In this document: positions 36,799 through 49,500 of the stretch, piece after piece | How positions within the stretch are numbered: position 1 is the first letter of the stretch | Layout: each line of letters opens with the position of its first letter | Assembly: GCF_029867415.1 (NCBI RefSeq) | Contig: NW_026705396.1 | Span: 310,001-374,000, forward strand | Origin: Vicia villosa | Taxonomy: Eukaryota > Streptophyta > Magnoliopsida > Fabales > Fabaceae | Length of the DNA stretch: 64,000 nucleotides | Direction of reading: 5' to 3' | The notes under the pieces: generated by a model | The model's database searches: none | Told to the model about the DNA's origin: nothing | The model's input: the letters and a program-made list of their open reading frames with translations, nothing else | Made by a program: the position numbers and the translations under genes

Positions 36799-37115
36799 AA
36801 GGAGCTGAAGACAGAAGTTACACACAATCTGAGACACAGAAATGTTGCTGGAGGAGGAGAATGTGTTCTTGCTTATGTGGGGTCAAAATCCTTCTACCAC
36901 TTCTTCAAATCATGTTATGTTTTTGATGAAAATATATTTAATATTTATTTGCTTTTTTATTTAAAAAAATCAATTTCTTTTTTAAAAATTACTAATAATT
37001 ATAAAAATTTATACTCACTTTATAAATATTTATATATTGTTTAAATAATAATATTAAATTATAATTAATGCATCTAAATGGCATTTATATCTTATTTTCA
37101 ACAATTAAAAAAAAA
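36799..37115 (-). promoter_or_regulatory. HST upstream region, including a fragment of the array unit
   Basis: The leader and proximal promoter of HST on the minus strand. The part at about 37000-37095 closely resembles the junction segment of the tandem array units: TTTAAATAATAATATTAAA, then TATAATTAATGCATCT and AATG..AT. The resemblance stops where the MITE begins at 37116. Confidence 0.5.
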
Positions 37116-37443
37116 GTTAAATATGTTTTTCTTCCTAAATATTTTATATTTAACTTTTAGTCTCTTCAAAAATTATCTCCACAATAATAGTACTCTTAAA
37201 AATATTATTTTTAACTTTTGGTCTCTCATGTCAAAAATCATCGCTAATTCACTTGTTATGTAAAAAATTGTTGCTAAAATCGTCGCTAATTTTGTCGCTA
37301 AATTGTAAAAATTATTGCTAAGTTGCAGGAGGGACCAAAAGTTAAAATTAAAAATTTTCAGATGACCGTTCTTTGAAGGAATTTTTTGGAGGAACTAAAA
37401 GTTAAATATGAGATATTTAAGAGGACAAAAAAATATTTAACCC
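37116..37443. mobile_element. Fold-back MITE with GGGTTAAATA-type ends
   Basis: The left arm GTTAAATATGTTTTTCTTCC (37116) and the right arm ending ACAAAAAAATATTTAACCC (to 37443) are inverted. Internal TTAACTTTTAGTC / GGACCAAAAGTTAA phrases pair as well, so most of the roughly 330 bp can fold. No coding. The ends resemble the GGGTTAA element at 15523, suggesting one Mutator-type family; the target duplication is obscured by A-runs. Confidence 0.65.
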
Positions 37444-38029
37444 AAAAAATTTTATTGTGTAATATTTGTCTCGTGTTGGAGGCTCAATGCGAAAACCCAA
37501 CCATATATAATCCAATAGAATTGTTTCACCAAATAACTTGTTATAAGTTTTTCGATATTATATTTTTTTTACGAAATTTTTGTTCACCGGATAACTTGTT
37601 ATAAGTTTTCCGATAGGATTTTTTCATTTGGCAATTATACATTAAACTGTTGTCAAAAGTGAACAGACAATGCTTAAAAAACGTTGTAAGATTACCCAAT
37701 CGCGCCAAATGAGACAACGGTTACTTTAGGCCACAGTTTTTCATGATTGCCAAAACTCATTTTTATTATAATTACCGAAAACTTACTTATAAGTTATCCG
37801 AAATGCAATTTTTTTCTAAATATAATACGAACAAAATTACTTTGTAGAAAGACTTTCGGAGAATAGGCAGCGGTTTTTTTTACTTTAGACTGCAGTATTT
37901 CACGGTTGCCTAAAGTCATCTTTATTGTAGACACCAGATAACTTAACATGAGTCATCCGAAATGCAATTCTTTTAGATTTTTTTTTCATATATAATATAA
38001 AGGTATTTTGGTTAAATCAAATGAATTGT
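37444..38029. other. AT-rich DNA with internal short repeats
   Basis: No gene. ATAACTTGTTATAAGTTTT occurs at about 37530 and again near 37590, and TTATCCGAAATGCAATT / TCATCCGAAATGCAATT occurs near 37794 and 37955. These look like remnants of an unnamed repeat. Confidence 0.4.
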
Positions 38030-39470
38030 AGGGGTAGAGGGATAATTGGGGTATGGGGTAAAATTTTCTTACTCAACGTATATAGTCAATACACGTGAGG
38101 TTCAAGGTACACTTTATTGATCTCCATTTTCCACTTCAATCACCTTGGACTATATAACTGATTTGGGTGTTAGAGTGTTAACCTTGAAGGTCCACCCCCG
38201 CACCACTGTATCGGAGATCAACATTACCACTTCAGTAGTCCAACATCATCAATCAACACCAATCATGGTTCCCGCGCGGAACAGTGGCGTCGTCTTTGGA
38301 AATCGACATCGAATTCCAAGATAAAACCTCGTTTGATCCAAAGCCAAATCACGAAGAAATCAAATTTGAAGCCCATTTTGGTCCCAACCTTGAAGTAAAA
38401 TAAATTTCATTAAGCTTCCCTGACCCAACTGTCGATTTTGATGATTGTAATTAAGAAGATCCAAAAAAAACTCTATGACTAAGATGATCCCGTTGTTATC
38501 ACCATATCTCACCTTATTTGAAAGGGGAGTCGAAAGAAGTTGTAGATTAGCGCTACTGCGGTTGATAAAATAAACCTCTGCTGCGAATTCAAGATCTTTC
38601 TTTATCATATTGACATGTTATACCATATTGAAAAACACAATCTACATTGGAAATTGACGGGTCCGAATATAGCTCGAGATGAACACGAAAACAGATAAGC
38701 CACACATTGGCTAAAATAGAATAAGAAAGGAAACCTTGTAGATCTAGCAGATCTGTCGATTGCCTAAGGAAGGAGACATGTCGGCCAAATTTACCCTTAC
38801 CATTGGGCCAGCTGAACTGACATACACAGCAGCTCAAGCCAACAAGGTGCCTTTTCTAAAGGACAAAGTAGTGAGGGATATCACACTCAAAGAGGTCGAC
38901 CGACACTGAACATTGGTACAGAACCTGTTTCCGAACATTCAAGAAACTCACCTCCACACCAGGAGAGCCAGAAGTCTGAAGAAATGTCGGCCCGCGATTC
39001 TGAATGAAATGCCAAATACGAAAACATACAAGGGCCGAGCCCCGCAACTCATCCTAGAGAGTAGAAGCAGACACAAAAATAAGGTTTGTTAGCTCATATC
39101 TCTTCAAAGATAAAAGTGATTTGTAGAGGTCTCACGCAAACCTCTAAGTGCTGATTATTCAAGAAACGTTTGTCAATCCTATTTTTTCATAAGATATGCA
39201 TCTCTCGAGATCCTTCAAAATTCAAATAGATAAATCTTTCACCTAAAAGAAATGTTTTACACATAAATAATATTTTAATCATCGAAAGTACGACATAAAT
39301 TCTATTTATGAAACAAAATCCCACTAGGAAGAATGCACTTAAAGAACACCTGACACACTCCTTCTTAGGAACTAGTCACACCAAGAGCATAGGCGGTGGA
39401 GCCCATGAGACGTCCACCGCAAACAAAGGTAAAACCTGGGGAAAGGATAGGAACCACACCTTGTAAGAAC
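38030..39470 (+). mobile_element. Decayed LTR-retrotransposon remnant (LTR end and gag-like region)
   Basis: An LTR-like sequence runs to about 38260. It is followed by GTGGCGTCGTCTTTGGAAAT (38283-38302), which resembles the GTGGCGCCGTCTTTGGGAA start of several plant Gypsy internal regions. A plus-strand fragment near 38778-38907 (MSAKFTLTIGPAELTYTA..) could be a gag remnant. Everything is interrupted by stops. Assignment is tentative. Confidence 0.35.
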
Positions 39471-39497
39471 AAGATTTCTTTAGGAAATAAGTATCTA

Positions 39498-41941
39498 TGT
39501 TTTGACGATAACAACACATATATTCTGTATGCAACAATTTAGTTTCTAATGGTTTTCTTGAGTGTGTAGATATTATGTTCAAGGAGATTCTGGATTGTTG
39601 TCCGCAAAGAATCATCAGAAACAAGTAAGGCAACTCATAAATACTATTTGATGTTGAATGATCATCGGAAGAAGTTATTGTGCACTTCTCAATAAGTTGT
39701 TGCTTCAGAAGTCACAAGTAATTATAAGGAATCAAAGTCAGAACCAATACTCCAATATCAGAAATCAGCATGCAAGATCGAGCTTTCAAGCATAAATCAG
39801 AAGTTGGGATTTGTCTATCAGAAAAGCTGCTGCTTATATCTCTGAAGACAAAGTCGAAGATTATGAATACAGATCAGATACATCAGAGGTTAAGTTAAGC
39901 ATATGAAGATCGGACTCAAGGATGTGATGAAGATCAGAGGCCAAAGTTTCAAGAATCAGAAGTGCCTTCATCAAAGGAAGAACTCATTTTCAGATTGGCT
40001 GTTGTCTAAATATCTGGAAAGCAAGGTTCCAACTTTAAGGATTTGAAACAAAGTCTGGACAAGCTACATCGTCACAAATCATCTCCAGATCAGAAGTCAT
40101 GTATCGTTCCTTCAGAAGAGCTGCTGCTATCAATTCTGATAAACGAGACTCTGACTCTCATAAGATAATGATTCTACTTTTCATTCAAAGTAGTTTCTGA
40201 ACTACACATCAGAATCATTATGAAGAAGAAGAAGACAAGTTGATCTCCTCCAAGATTACTACTTCAGAATCAAAAGTACATTAATTGAGGATAAGATCAA
40301 ATAAAGAAGAAATTAGTACAACTGTACATCACACGTCTACAACCAGATGTATGTACTATTTCTCTGAAGTTGTCTTCCACGTATCAAGCTACAAGACAAA
40401 AGAAAGTACCATCTATAGGAAAAAGCTTAATTCTATCTGTTGGGAACTAGCTGTTGGAATTCAAAAGACCTTCTTAACCTTCAACGTCTCTTTTGAGAAT
40501 TATATAAGAAGATCAAATCATCCAACAAAAGGTGACGACATTGGAATCGCTTATGTTGTTTATATCACATCTATGAGTAGCTTCTGATGCCGCTGGTGTC
40601 GCTACAAAAATAGATGTCACAGTTGATGTTCATACTGCTATAACGGTTGTTATCATTGCAGTTGTTAATTGTGTTTCGGTTTGAAATGGAACTCAACCAT
40701 CACAGATTAACATGAACACACTGATGAAGAAAATGACTATGCTAACAAGCTGATATCAAAAAGCATATGTCAGAATGAGAAGCTGAAGCACATGCCAATC
40801 AACATGTTGCTGGGCAATTTAGCTGTTTCTAAAGCCTAAGCTGATATGCCGAAGCTGATCAGAAGAAGAAGATTCTTCAAGATGCCATTCAACTTTCATC
40901 ATATGCATCTTAGAAAAAATCAGAAGAAGCAAGGAGTTGTTGCTCGGAACTTGCTCAAAGAAGATGAAGAACACCACTACAAGATGCTTTGTAGAAAAAT
41001 GTAATGAACACTAGAGTTGTTGCTCGTATAGTGTTTTAGGTTTAGGATTCTCCATGTAAATTTTTTTAACACATGAGTTATTTCTCAGAAATGTGTTAAA
41101 CAATATGTGCTTAATATTTTGTGTAATCTGCTTAGAAGAAGCACTCATGTAAACACAAGTTTATCAATTGAATGTTAATTGTTCCTTGAGTGACCGAGTG
41201 AAGGTCAGAAGCTCAAGAAGATAGTGGTTATGGTCATTGTGGGAAATCCTCTTAGAAGACCGAGTGAAAGTCAGGAATCTAAAGGGGTCAATGAATGTTA
41301 TATCTGTGGATCATATCACTGAACAGTTCATTGTTGGTTAGTCACAAGTGGTTCTTATGCAATGGTGTTAGTCACAAACGGTAGTTTGTGCGGGTAACAA
41401 TGAATGTTATATCTGTGGATCAGATCACTGAACAATTCATTATTGGTTAGTCACAATTGGTTCGTGTGCAAGGGTGTTAGTCACAAACGGTGGTTTGTGC
41501 AGGGAACAATGAATGTTATATATGTTAACTCAGATCACTAAACATGTCATTGGATGTTAGTCACTGGTTGTTGCCCGTGCAAGGTTGTTAGTCACAGGGT
41601 TGTCTTTGCAATGTTAGTCACCGGCTGTTGCCCGTGCAATTGTAATCAGTTTGGTTATAGTGGATTAAGTCCTTGTGCTCAAGGAGAAATCACCTCGGAA
41701 GGGTGGATTGGATTAGATTGAGGGTTTCTTAAGTGAACTAGGATATATCTAGTGTTCATGTATTTATTAATGTTTAATGCTTTCCAGTTATCACAAACGA
41801 TAAGCTTCTGATAAGTGAGAGCTTATAGCTTTTGATAAATAGCAACCTCTTAAGATTTCGCGCGAGAGTTTCAAAAGAAAGGGAAATTATTGAAAACCCG
41901 GTTTAACCCCCCCCCCCTTTCTTGTGTTTTTCTCTACCTTC
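39498..41941 (+). mobile_element. SIRE/Maximus-like Copia LTR, probably solo
   Basis: The segment begins TGTTTTGACGATAACAACAC and ends near a C-run and TTTCTTGTGTTTTTCT, both typical of the large LTRs of the SIRE/Maximus group in legumes. A TATATAAGAAGATCAA promoter-like box is at about 40501-40516, and the interior has many TCAGAAG phrases, also typical. No polyprotein lies next to it, so it is a solo or isolated LTR. Target duplication not found. Confidence 0.6.
41289..41615 (+). repeat. 109-bp minisatellite, three copies
   Basis: Three head-to-tail copies start with CAATGAATGTTATAT at 41289, 41398 and 41507, so the period is exactly 109 bp. Each carries TCACTGAACA or TCACTAAACA and two GTTAGTCACA phrases. 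Copies 1 and 2 are close; copy 3 is diverged. It lies within the SIRE-like LTR. Confidence 0.9.
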
Positions 41942-42982
41942 CCACCTTTGGTTGGGGACGGTTCCTAGAGACACTTAAGACTTGCACTAATCCCCCTCGA
42001 ATAGGATGGGAAATGGTTGTCGCGACGCGAAAAATACTCAAGGATGTGAACGCTCTAAATACAACACAAAGTCGCCACCAAACTTTATTTATTCCAAAAG
42101 GAAAGGGAAACTATCGATAAAACCCATGAAGAAAACAAAATGGTCATTGCAACCAGATTAGGATTCGGGAGTCGATTATGTGAGGGGAATGTATTAACAC
42201 CCTCACATTCGTTGTACCCCCCAACGTGTCCATTTAGTTAGTTTTGTGAATGAGTGTCAGCATGATGTTTACTTGTTATCTTCTACTTATTGCGAATATT
42301 CACAAGAAAAAAAGAAAGGGAAAATATTTTTTAGGTTTTTTTTATTAATGTGCTCGATAAGATTTTAAAATCATATTCCTACGTATTCCCAGGTGCAATT
42401 GGAAAATCAGAGCCTCGTAGTTCGTAGTAGAAAACCACGAATTTGTTGGATGATTTTAATTGTGAAGATGAGTCTGGTCGCGCTTGGGCAATAAATAACT
42501 CGTTGATTAAAAGATTCGCGACTGGGCGAAAAAAGTTGTTTGAAAAAATACTCGCGCTTGGGCAAAAATTGAGTTGGAATGGTTGAGATTGATTTTAGGC
42601 AGGATACGGGCATTCAAAAGGCAAGTTATATAACAGGTATCCAAATACTCGTGGAAAAGGTAGGACATACGTCCATCTTGTCCTTTTTCATCCCTTTTAT
42701 TGCAAAAAGTGTTTGAATATAATCGAATTAAAGTCCATGGATAAAGTTGAGCATTTGAATGGAAAGCTACACAATATGCGTCCTTGTACTCGGAACAAAG
42801 GGACATATTTCCAATTATTCCTTCCTCACCACTTAGGGCTCGTGGTATTCGATTGTGTTTATTACATTCTTTGAGCGTAGACGAGTATCCAAGCAACAAG
42901 CTATGCAACAAGCATTCAAATACTCGTGGAAAAGGTAGGACATACGTCCATCTCCTCCTTTTTCATCTGGTTTATTGCAGAA
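41942..42982 (+). mobile_element. Ogre-like Gypsy LTR fragment
   Basis: The sequence from about 41985 (AAAGTCGCCACCAAACTTTA, GGGAGTCGATTATGTGAGGG, GACTGGGCGAAAAAAG, GCGCTTGGGC) matches my recollection of legume Ogre-type LTRs. It contains an internal direct repeat with TCAAATACTCGTGGAAAAGG/CCAAATACTCGTGGAAAAGG plus TAGGACATACGTCCATC at about 42640-42680 and 42912-42952. No Ogre coding region is present, so it is a fragment or solo LTR. Confidence 0.55.
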
Positions 42983-44303
42983 TATATTTGTATTCATAAT
43001 ATGAATATTTATCCAATATTATTGCAAATATCAAATAAATATAAATGTGATTGTTAATATATATAATTATTTTTTAATCAAATCTATTTTAAAAAATAAT
43101 CAAACACATTAAATTAAATTATACACTTTTAAAAATGCATTAGGCATAATAAACATAAAGAATAATAAAAAATCATTAACTAGTTTCACTTAAATACACT
43201 ACTTGCAAATTTTATACTTTACACAACATTCTCATATTGCACAACATTCTAATCTAACAGAACATTTAGTACATAAAGCATTGTCAATCTTAATGGTTGT
43301 ACAATAAGTGGACTTTCTATCAAAATTTTAGCAGATAAGTTCAAAACTTTTAAAGAATCGATATTGTTTTTCACGAATTAGCTACCAAAAATCTGATAGT
43401 AGAATCACTAAGCAAAAACTAAAACACAACACAAAGATTGATATTGTTTTTCACAAATTAGCTACCAAGAACGTGATGAATTAAGCTCGAACCTGAAAGG
43501 ATTGGAAGTTTTGAGAGAGGAAGAGAATTGAAAAGGTGACGACGAGAAGTGTTGTAATGAGCTTCTTATTCTTGTTTCACATTATTTATTAATATAATTG
43601 AATCAATAGTTTCCGTATATAAATTTCAATTTAGAATTCTATTTTTAGATATATAAACAAATTTATTTTAAAAAATAATCAAACACGTTAAATTCAATTA
43701 TACATTTTTAAAATTATATTTGATTTTTTAAAGGAGAAACTAAAGATAGTTTTATCAAATTTTTAAAATATACATATTTTATAAAATAATAATGGTAAAT
43801 ATAATATAAAAATATAATTAAAATTAATTATACAACATACAATCAAATCTATTTTCAAAAATAATCAAACACATTAAATTCAATTATACACTTTCAAAAC
43901 TACTTTTGATTTTTTAAAGTAGAAACTAAAGATACTTTTATCAAATTTTTAAAATATACATATTTTAAAATGTAACACCCAAGACTACATCTTCTTTTCG
44001 GTAGCTCATTCCATAAGAACTCTACAGTTAAGCGTACTTGACTTGAAACAATTATGACTGTGTTGGTTTGTGGGGCCAGTCGATCAATCCGAAAGCAGTC
44101 TAAGGTGTTACATATTTTATTTGGGGTGTTATATATTTAAAAAAATAATTATAAATATAACATAATTAAATATAATTAAAATTAATTACACAACATATAA
44201 TCAAATCTATTATCAAAGATAATCAAACACATTAAATTCATTTATACTGTGAGAGTTGAAATCAAAGAATGATTAGTTTTGTGAAGACAACTCAGACATT
44301 TCT
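42983..44303. repeat. Array unit 1 (first part)
   Basis: The unit carries the 142-bp 5S-derived insert at 43971-44112. It is interrupted at 44303 by Gypsy 2 and resumes at 53236 with the duplicated TTTCT. It is closest in structure to unit 4. Confidence 0.85.
43971..44112 (+). mobile_element. Short Cassandra-like LTR derivative (unit 1)
   Basis: 142 bp with TGTAACACCC...GGTGTTACA ends. It includes AAGAACTCTACAGTTAAGCG, matching the box A region of plant 5S rRNA, but the rest of the 5S-like domain (box C) is deleted compared with the 374-bp LTRs at 54127 and 59859. The same 142-bp form is at 58699-58840 in unit 4. Confidence 0.75.
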
Positions 44304-46467
44304 TGTAATACCCAGTATTATAATTGTCCTATTATTATTACTAATTTGTTTTGGTATAAATGATGGATAAACATAATACACATTCTTACTAATAGGCTTG
44401 TTATGATAATTGAGCCAATTAGTGACATGGGAGGGTAGTTTAGACATTTCCCACTAAATTAGATGTAAGACTTGGGTTGTGGTCCCTCACTCTCTCCACT
44501 CTTGCAAAAAACCAGAATTTGTTGTTGGAAGGCAAAGAAACGTGAAATAGAAGGAGGAAGAGAGAAGCTTGTCATTCTTCAACATTGCATGCACCTTGAT
44601 CAAGCTCAATCCACCTCTGAACCTTGATTTTCGCAGTCTTTCCTCAATCTAAGGTGAGTCCATAGATAGAAAATGGGGTTTGACTCATTTGGGAACTTTT
44701 GGGGTTTAAGGGTTTTGAGAAATTAGGCTTAGATCCTTGCTAATAACATGTTTTGATGTTGTTGATTGCTTGTTTATACTGTATGTTGGCTGGATATACC
44801 CTTAATTTGTACATGCAGGTGAAATCAAGGGGTTAAAGTACCCCAGGACAGAACTGATGAGTTCTGCATTTTTCTGTTTCTGCTATGAGCCGCTAAGCGG
44901 GCTAAGACCGCTAAGCGGTACTGGGCATTTTTTCCAGAAATTCGCGGTTCCGCTGAGCGGGCCCAGTCTTCCCGCTGAGCGGAGGATGCTGTTGTGAGAA
45001 AAAAATAAATATCGCGAGCCCGCTAAGCGGGAAAACAATTGTGGTTCGCCACTGGAAAGCCCGCTTACAGGCCGCTAAGCGGCCAGTGCTGGGCAGAACT
45101 TTATTTTTCCTTCCCCTGAGGGCAGTTTCTGATTCTAATCGTAATCAGACCCCTCCTTAATTATTAGTACGCATACGTACGTCTGATGAGTAGTATTTTA
45201 TAGCACCTTTTTACCTTGTTTCCGTTTGGCTACTCATGAATGAATATTATACGTAACGTAGATATGCTACCCAACAATTTTGTTTATTCATTTGAGATTA
45301 GATATGAATATTATGATGATAAGATGATACAATGTGTGTGGTGTCCGATGTTTCGGTTAAACATTCGGATTGAATTGCTTTGTGTGACTTTACGCTTGTT
45401 ATGCGTGTGTATGCATGAATCGAAGCGGGCCAGGGGCTAGGTTGATTTATGACTCGGGCTTTGTGATCAATGAGTCGTCCCGGGCTTTGTGATCAATGGG
45501 ACAGCCCCGATCGTGCGATCTTGGGCTCACACCTGAGCTACCGTTGCAGTGTGCTTGTGAGGGTCTGGAGGCTTTCCCACTTGGTGTTAACACACTTGCG
45601 TGCTCGGTATGGTGGGGTTATGTAACCACGTAGGTTAACACATAATCGGTAACTCACCTCTAGTGGGGTCAAGTAGACTACACACTAGGCTTTCGCCCGA
45701 TGGGCTCACGTGTTAAGATGGCGTGTTGTACTTGATGTCAACACACGTGCGTAAAGGTGGCTATTGGGACAATGACGCCCTTTCGGCTAAGGTCATCTCG
45801 CGGCCAATTAGGCTTGTGCGAACCCATTCAACCATTCTTGCAGTGTGCTTGTACAAGTCTCTTGACATTAGACGTGGGTGTGACTCATCGAGGGTGTGTT
45901 CTATAACCTAGTCGAGGCATTAACGCGCTTCTTGATTCCCCGTATAAGGATACGGGTTTTGCATACTTGTTTGTGTTATACTTGTGTGTTTGTATGTGAT
46001 GAGTCCGATGGTGGATAAATCATGTGATTGCCCCGTACTTGTACCGGATGTGAGGATTACCCGAATCCATGGCGGATTCGTTTGTTTTGCATGTACCCTT
46101 TAGATCCGAGAGGACTAATAGGATAGGCGGGCTCACTGAGATTTAGTAATCTCATCCCATTCCAATTCTATCTTTTTCAGGTGGTTCAAGGCAAGTTCGT
46201 GGCAAAGGCAAGGCGGATTAGTTCTTTGGCGTCGTTGCTAGATATTATCTTTTGTTCGCATTTTATGCTTTCGTAGTACCTTGTTGGATGTTGTATTATT
46301 CTGGATGTATTATCATTTTGGCCATGATACATTCGGCTCGTGTACCTCGTGCTTGTGACGTTTTTATTTCTATCTTTCCGCTGCGACATTATGTAATCAT
46401 TGTCTTTATGAACCATATATAGTACTTTATGCATATTATTCTAGACAAATATGTGTGGGGTGTTACA
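44304..46467 (+). mobile_element. 5' LTR of Gypsy 2
   Basis: 2164 bp, TGTAATACCC...GGGGTGTTACA. It holds a cluster of palindromes CCGCT(A/G)AGCGG at 44890-45082 (six copies) and a direct repeat CGGGCTTTGTGATCAATG at about 45454 and 45482. A promoter was not located with confidence. Confidence 0.93.
44890..45082. repeat. CCGCT(A/G)AGCGG palindrome cluster, 5' LTR
   Basis: Six copies of an 11-bp near-perfect palindrome in about 190 bp: four CCGCTAAGCGG and two CCGCTGAGCGG, with half-site variants between them. The equivalent 3' LTR region (51639-51851) has seven, one mutated to CCGCTAAACGG. The extra copy is the 19-bp length difference between the LTRs. Confidence 0.9.
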
Positions 46468-46469
46468 GT

Positions 46470-46481
46470 TGGTATCAGAGC
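46470..46481 (+). other. Primer-binding site of Gypsy 2
   Basis: TGGTATCAGAGC begins two bases after the 5' LTR end. It is complementary to the 3' end of plant initiator methionine tRNA, the usual primer of these elements. Confidence 0.92.
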
Positions 46482-46516
46482 AGGTCGATTCTCGGCTTTG
46501 CTAAAGACACATCATA

Positions 46517-49500
46517 ATGCAGCACAATTCTGCCTCATATGTGTATAGCCGGCATGATTCCGTGTGTCTTACCTATGGCATTGAGCCTGATCAACTTAAT
46601 TCTGTGTGTAGGACAGACAGGGAGATGGCTGAGCAGCGCAGAGGTCCCGGAAGGCCAAGAACTAGGAATGTGGAATCCGAGCAAGCAGCTGGGAATGCAG
46701 GCGTACCTTGGCAGCAGATAATGCAACAGATGCAACAGCAGAATCAGATGATGATGCAGATGATGCAGGGTATGCAAGGACAACAACCTCCTGCTCCGGT
46801 TCCTGTTCCCCAAGCTCCAGCAGGGCCAGATTTTCGTGCCTTCTTCAGAATGGATCCCCCAGAGTTTGCAGGTGGCTTAGACCCAATAATAGCTCATGAC
46901 TGGTTGGCTAGTATGGAGAGGATATTCCAGGCAATCCAGTGTAACGAAGAAGAGAAGGTGATCTTCGCTACTCAGAAGATGAAAGGACCAGCTCTTAGGT
47001 GGTGGAATACTGCGTCTACCTATTTCACTACCCAGGAGATCCCTAAGGACTGGCATCATTTCAAGGCGGCATTTCTAGAGAAGTATTTCCCTAACAGTGT
47101 TCGGACCCAAAGAGAAAGAGAATTCCAGAATTTCAAGCAAGGCAATTTGTCTGTTTCCGAGTATGCTGAAAAGTTTGAAGATATGGCTGATTACTCACGA
47201 CAGGCTGTTTATGCTCCTGATGAGCTATGGAAGATTGATCAATTCTTGATGGGTTTGAGGGCCGACATTGCTCATAGTGTGTCCCAGAGGGAGTTCACCA
47301 CGTATGCTGAATGTTTGAGGCAGTGCTACGTTGCCGAAAACAGCTTGAAGAGAGTTCAAGAAGAAAGGAATCAAAACAGGGTTAACTTTAGAGACCAAGG
47401 AAGATCTACCCCGCACCTAAAGCCCCGTAATTCTCCATCAAAGAAGAAGCAAGGCTATGGTGACCAATCCAATCGACACCCTTATTGTGACAAGTGTAAA
47501 AGAAGACACCCTGGGGATTGCAAGCTCACTTCAGTGACTTGTTATGAGTGTGGCGAGCAAGGTCACATATCTACGTATTGTCCCAAGAAGAAAACTCAGG
47601 AGAAGACCACAGGTCGCGTCTATACCTTGGATGCAAGAAAGGCCAAAGGGAACAACAATCTCATCGCAGGTACTTGTTATGTAAACAATCAACCCTTATG
47701 TGTGTTAGTTGATTGCGGAGCTACGCATTCTTTTATCTCTACCGAGTGTGCTTACCGACTTGGTTTGGAGGTTACTCCCTTACCCGACCCTATGGTCATT
47801 TCTTCAGCCACGGACGATACAGTGGAAGCTCGACTGATTTGTAAGGATTGTTCAGTATCTTTTAATGGTCGTGACTTTCCGATTGATCTAATTTGTTTAC
47901 CTCTTAAGAGACTCGATGTCATTCTTGGAATGGATTGGTTGTCTCCTAATTCGGTGTATATTGGTTGCAAGGAAAAAGCCATATTCATTCCTGCTAAAGA
48001 AACATCCTCCGACGATGCAATTACCAAGTTGATTGAAGGTACGATCAGCGCGGTCAATTATCTCTTTTCACAAGAAAGATCTTTTCTTTTGATTCTTTCC
48101 GAAGAACCCTCCGTGAGGGTGGTATTGTCGGAAATACCTGTAGTGTGCGAATATCCTGATGTCTTTCCTGAGGATATCACTTCTCTTCCTCCGGAAAGGG
48201 AAGCGGAATTCTCAATTGATCTTATTCCTGGCACTGCCCCAGTTTCTATCACTCCATATAGGATGTCTCCTATTGAACTCAGAGAACTGAAGAGCCAGCT
48301 GGAAGAACTTCTAGCTAAGCATTTTATTCGGCCCAGTGTTTCTCCATGGGGAGCTCCTGTTCTATTGGTGAAAAAGAAGGATGGGAGTATGCGTTTGTGC
48401 ATCGACTATCGTCAGCTGAATAAGGTCACTATAAAGAACAAATACCCCTTACCGCGGATTGATGACCTCCTAGATCAGTTGAAAGGAGCCAGTGTGTTCT
48501 CGAAGATTGATCTCAGGTCAGGATATCATCAGATTCGGGTTAAGAGCTCAGATATACCTAAGACTGCATTCAGGACTCGGTATGGTCATTACGAGTTTTT
48601 AGTTATGCCTTTTAGTGTGACTAATGCTCCGGCGGTTTTCATGGATTATATGAATCGAATTTTTCAACCGTACCTGGATCAGTTTGTAGTGATCTTCATT
48701 GATGACATCTTAGTGTACTCACGTTCTCCGGAAGAACACGTCGAGCATTTGCGGATTGTGTTGTCTACTCTTCGAGAGAAGCAATTGTATGCCAAGTTCA
48801 GTAAGTGTGAGTTTTGGTTATCCGAAGTAAGTTTCCTTGGTCACGTCATCTCAGGAGGAGGCGTGGCAGTGGATCCTTCTAAAGTAGAAGCGGTGGTGAA
48901 TTGAGATCGACCGAAGAGTGTGACAGAAGTCAGAAGTTTCCTGGGTTTGGCAGGTTATTACCGGAGGTTTATCATGGGATTCGCTAAATTAGCATTACCA
49001 TTGACAAGACTTACCCGGAAGGAGGTTGCATTTGAGTGGGACTCCGAATGTGAGGAGAGTTTTCAGAAACTTAAGGAGAAGTTGACCACTGCACCTGTAC
49101 TGGTGATTCCAGACCCGGACCGATCTTACGAAGTGTTCTGTGATGCTTCTAAGAGAGGTTTAGGCGGAGTATTGATGCAAGACGGTAAAGTCGTGGCTTA
49201 TGCGTCTCGACAGTTGAAATCTCATGAAGAGAATTACCCTACTCATGACCTTGAGCTTGCGGCAATAGTCTTTGCACTCAAGGTATGGCGTCACTACTTG
49301 TATGGAGTTCACTTTGAGATGTTCAGTGATCATAAGAGCTTGAAGTACCTCTTCGATCAGAAGGAGTTGAACATGCGGCAAAGAAGATGGATGGAATATC
49401 TTAAAGATTTCGACTTTGAACTGAGATACCATCCAGGAAAGGCTAATAAGGTAGCGGATGCCTTAAGCAGGAAGGAATTTCGGGTTGCAGAGTTAATGAT

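Noticed and set aside
40285..40587. 100-codon open frame as a gene
   Set aside because: It lies within the SIRE-like LTR around its promoter and matches no protein family.
41289..41615. CRISPR-like array of direct repeats
   Set aside because: Eukaryotic DNA; the repeats are contiguous 109-bp tandem units without unique spacers.
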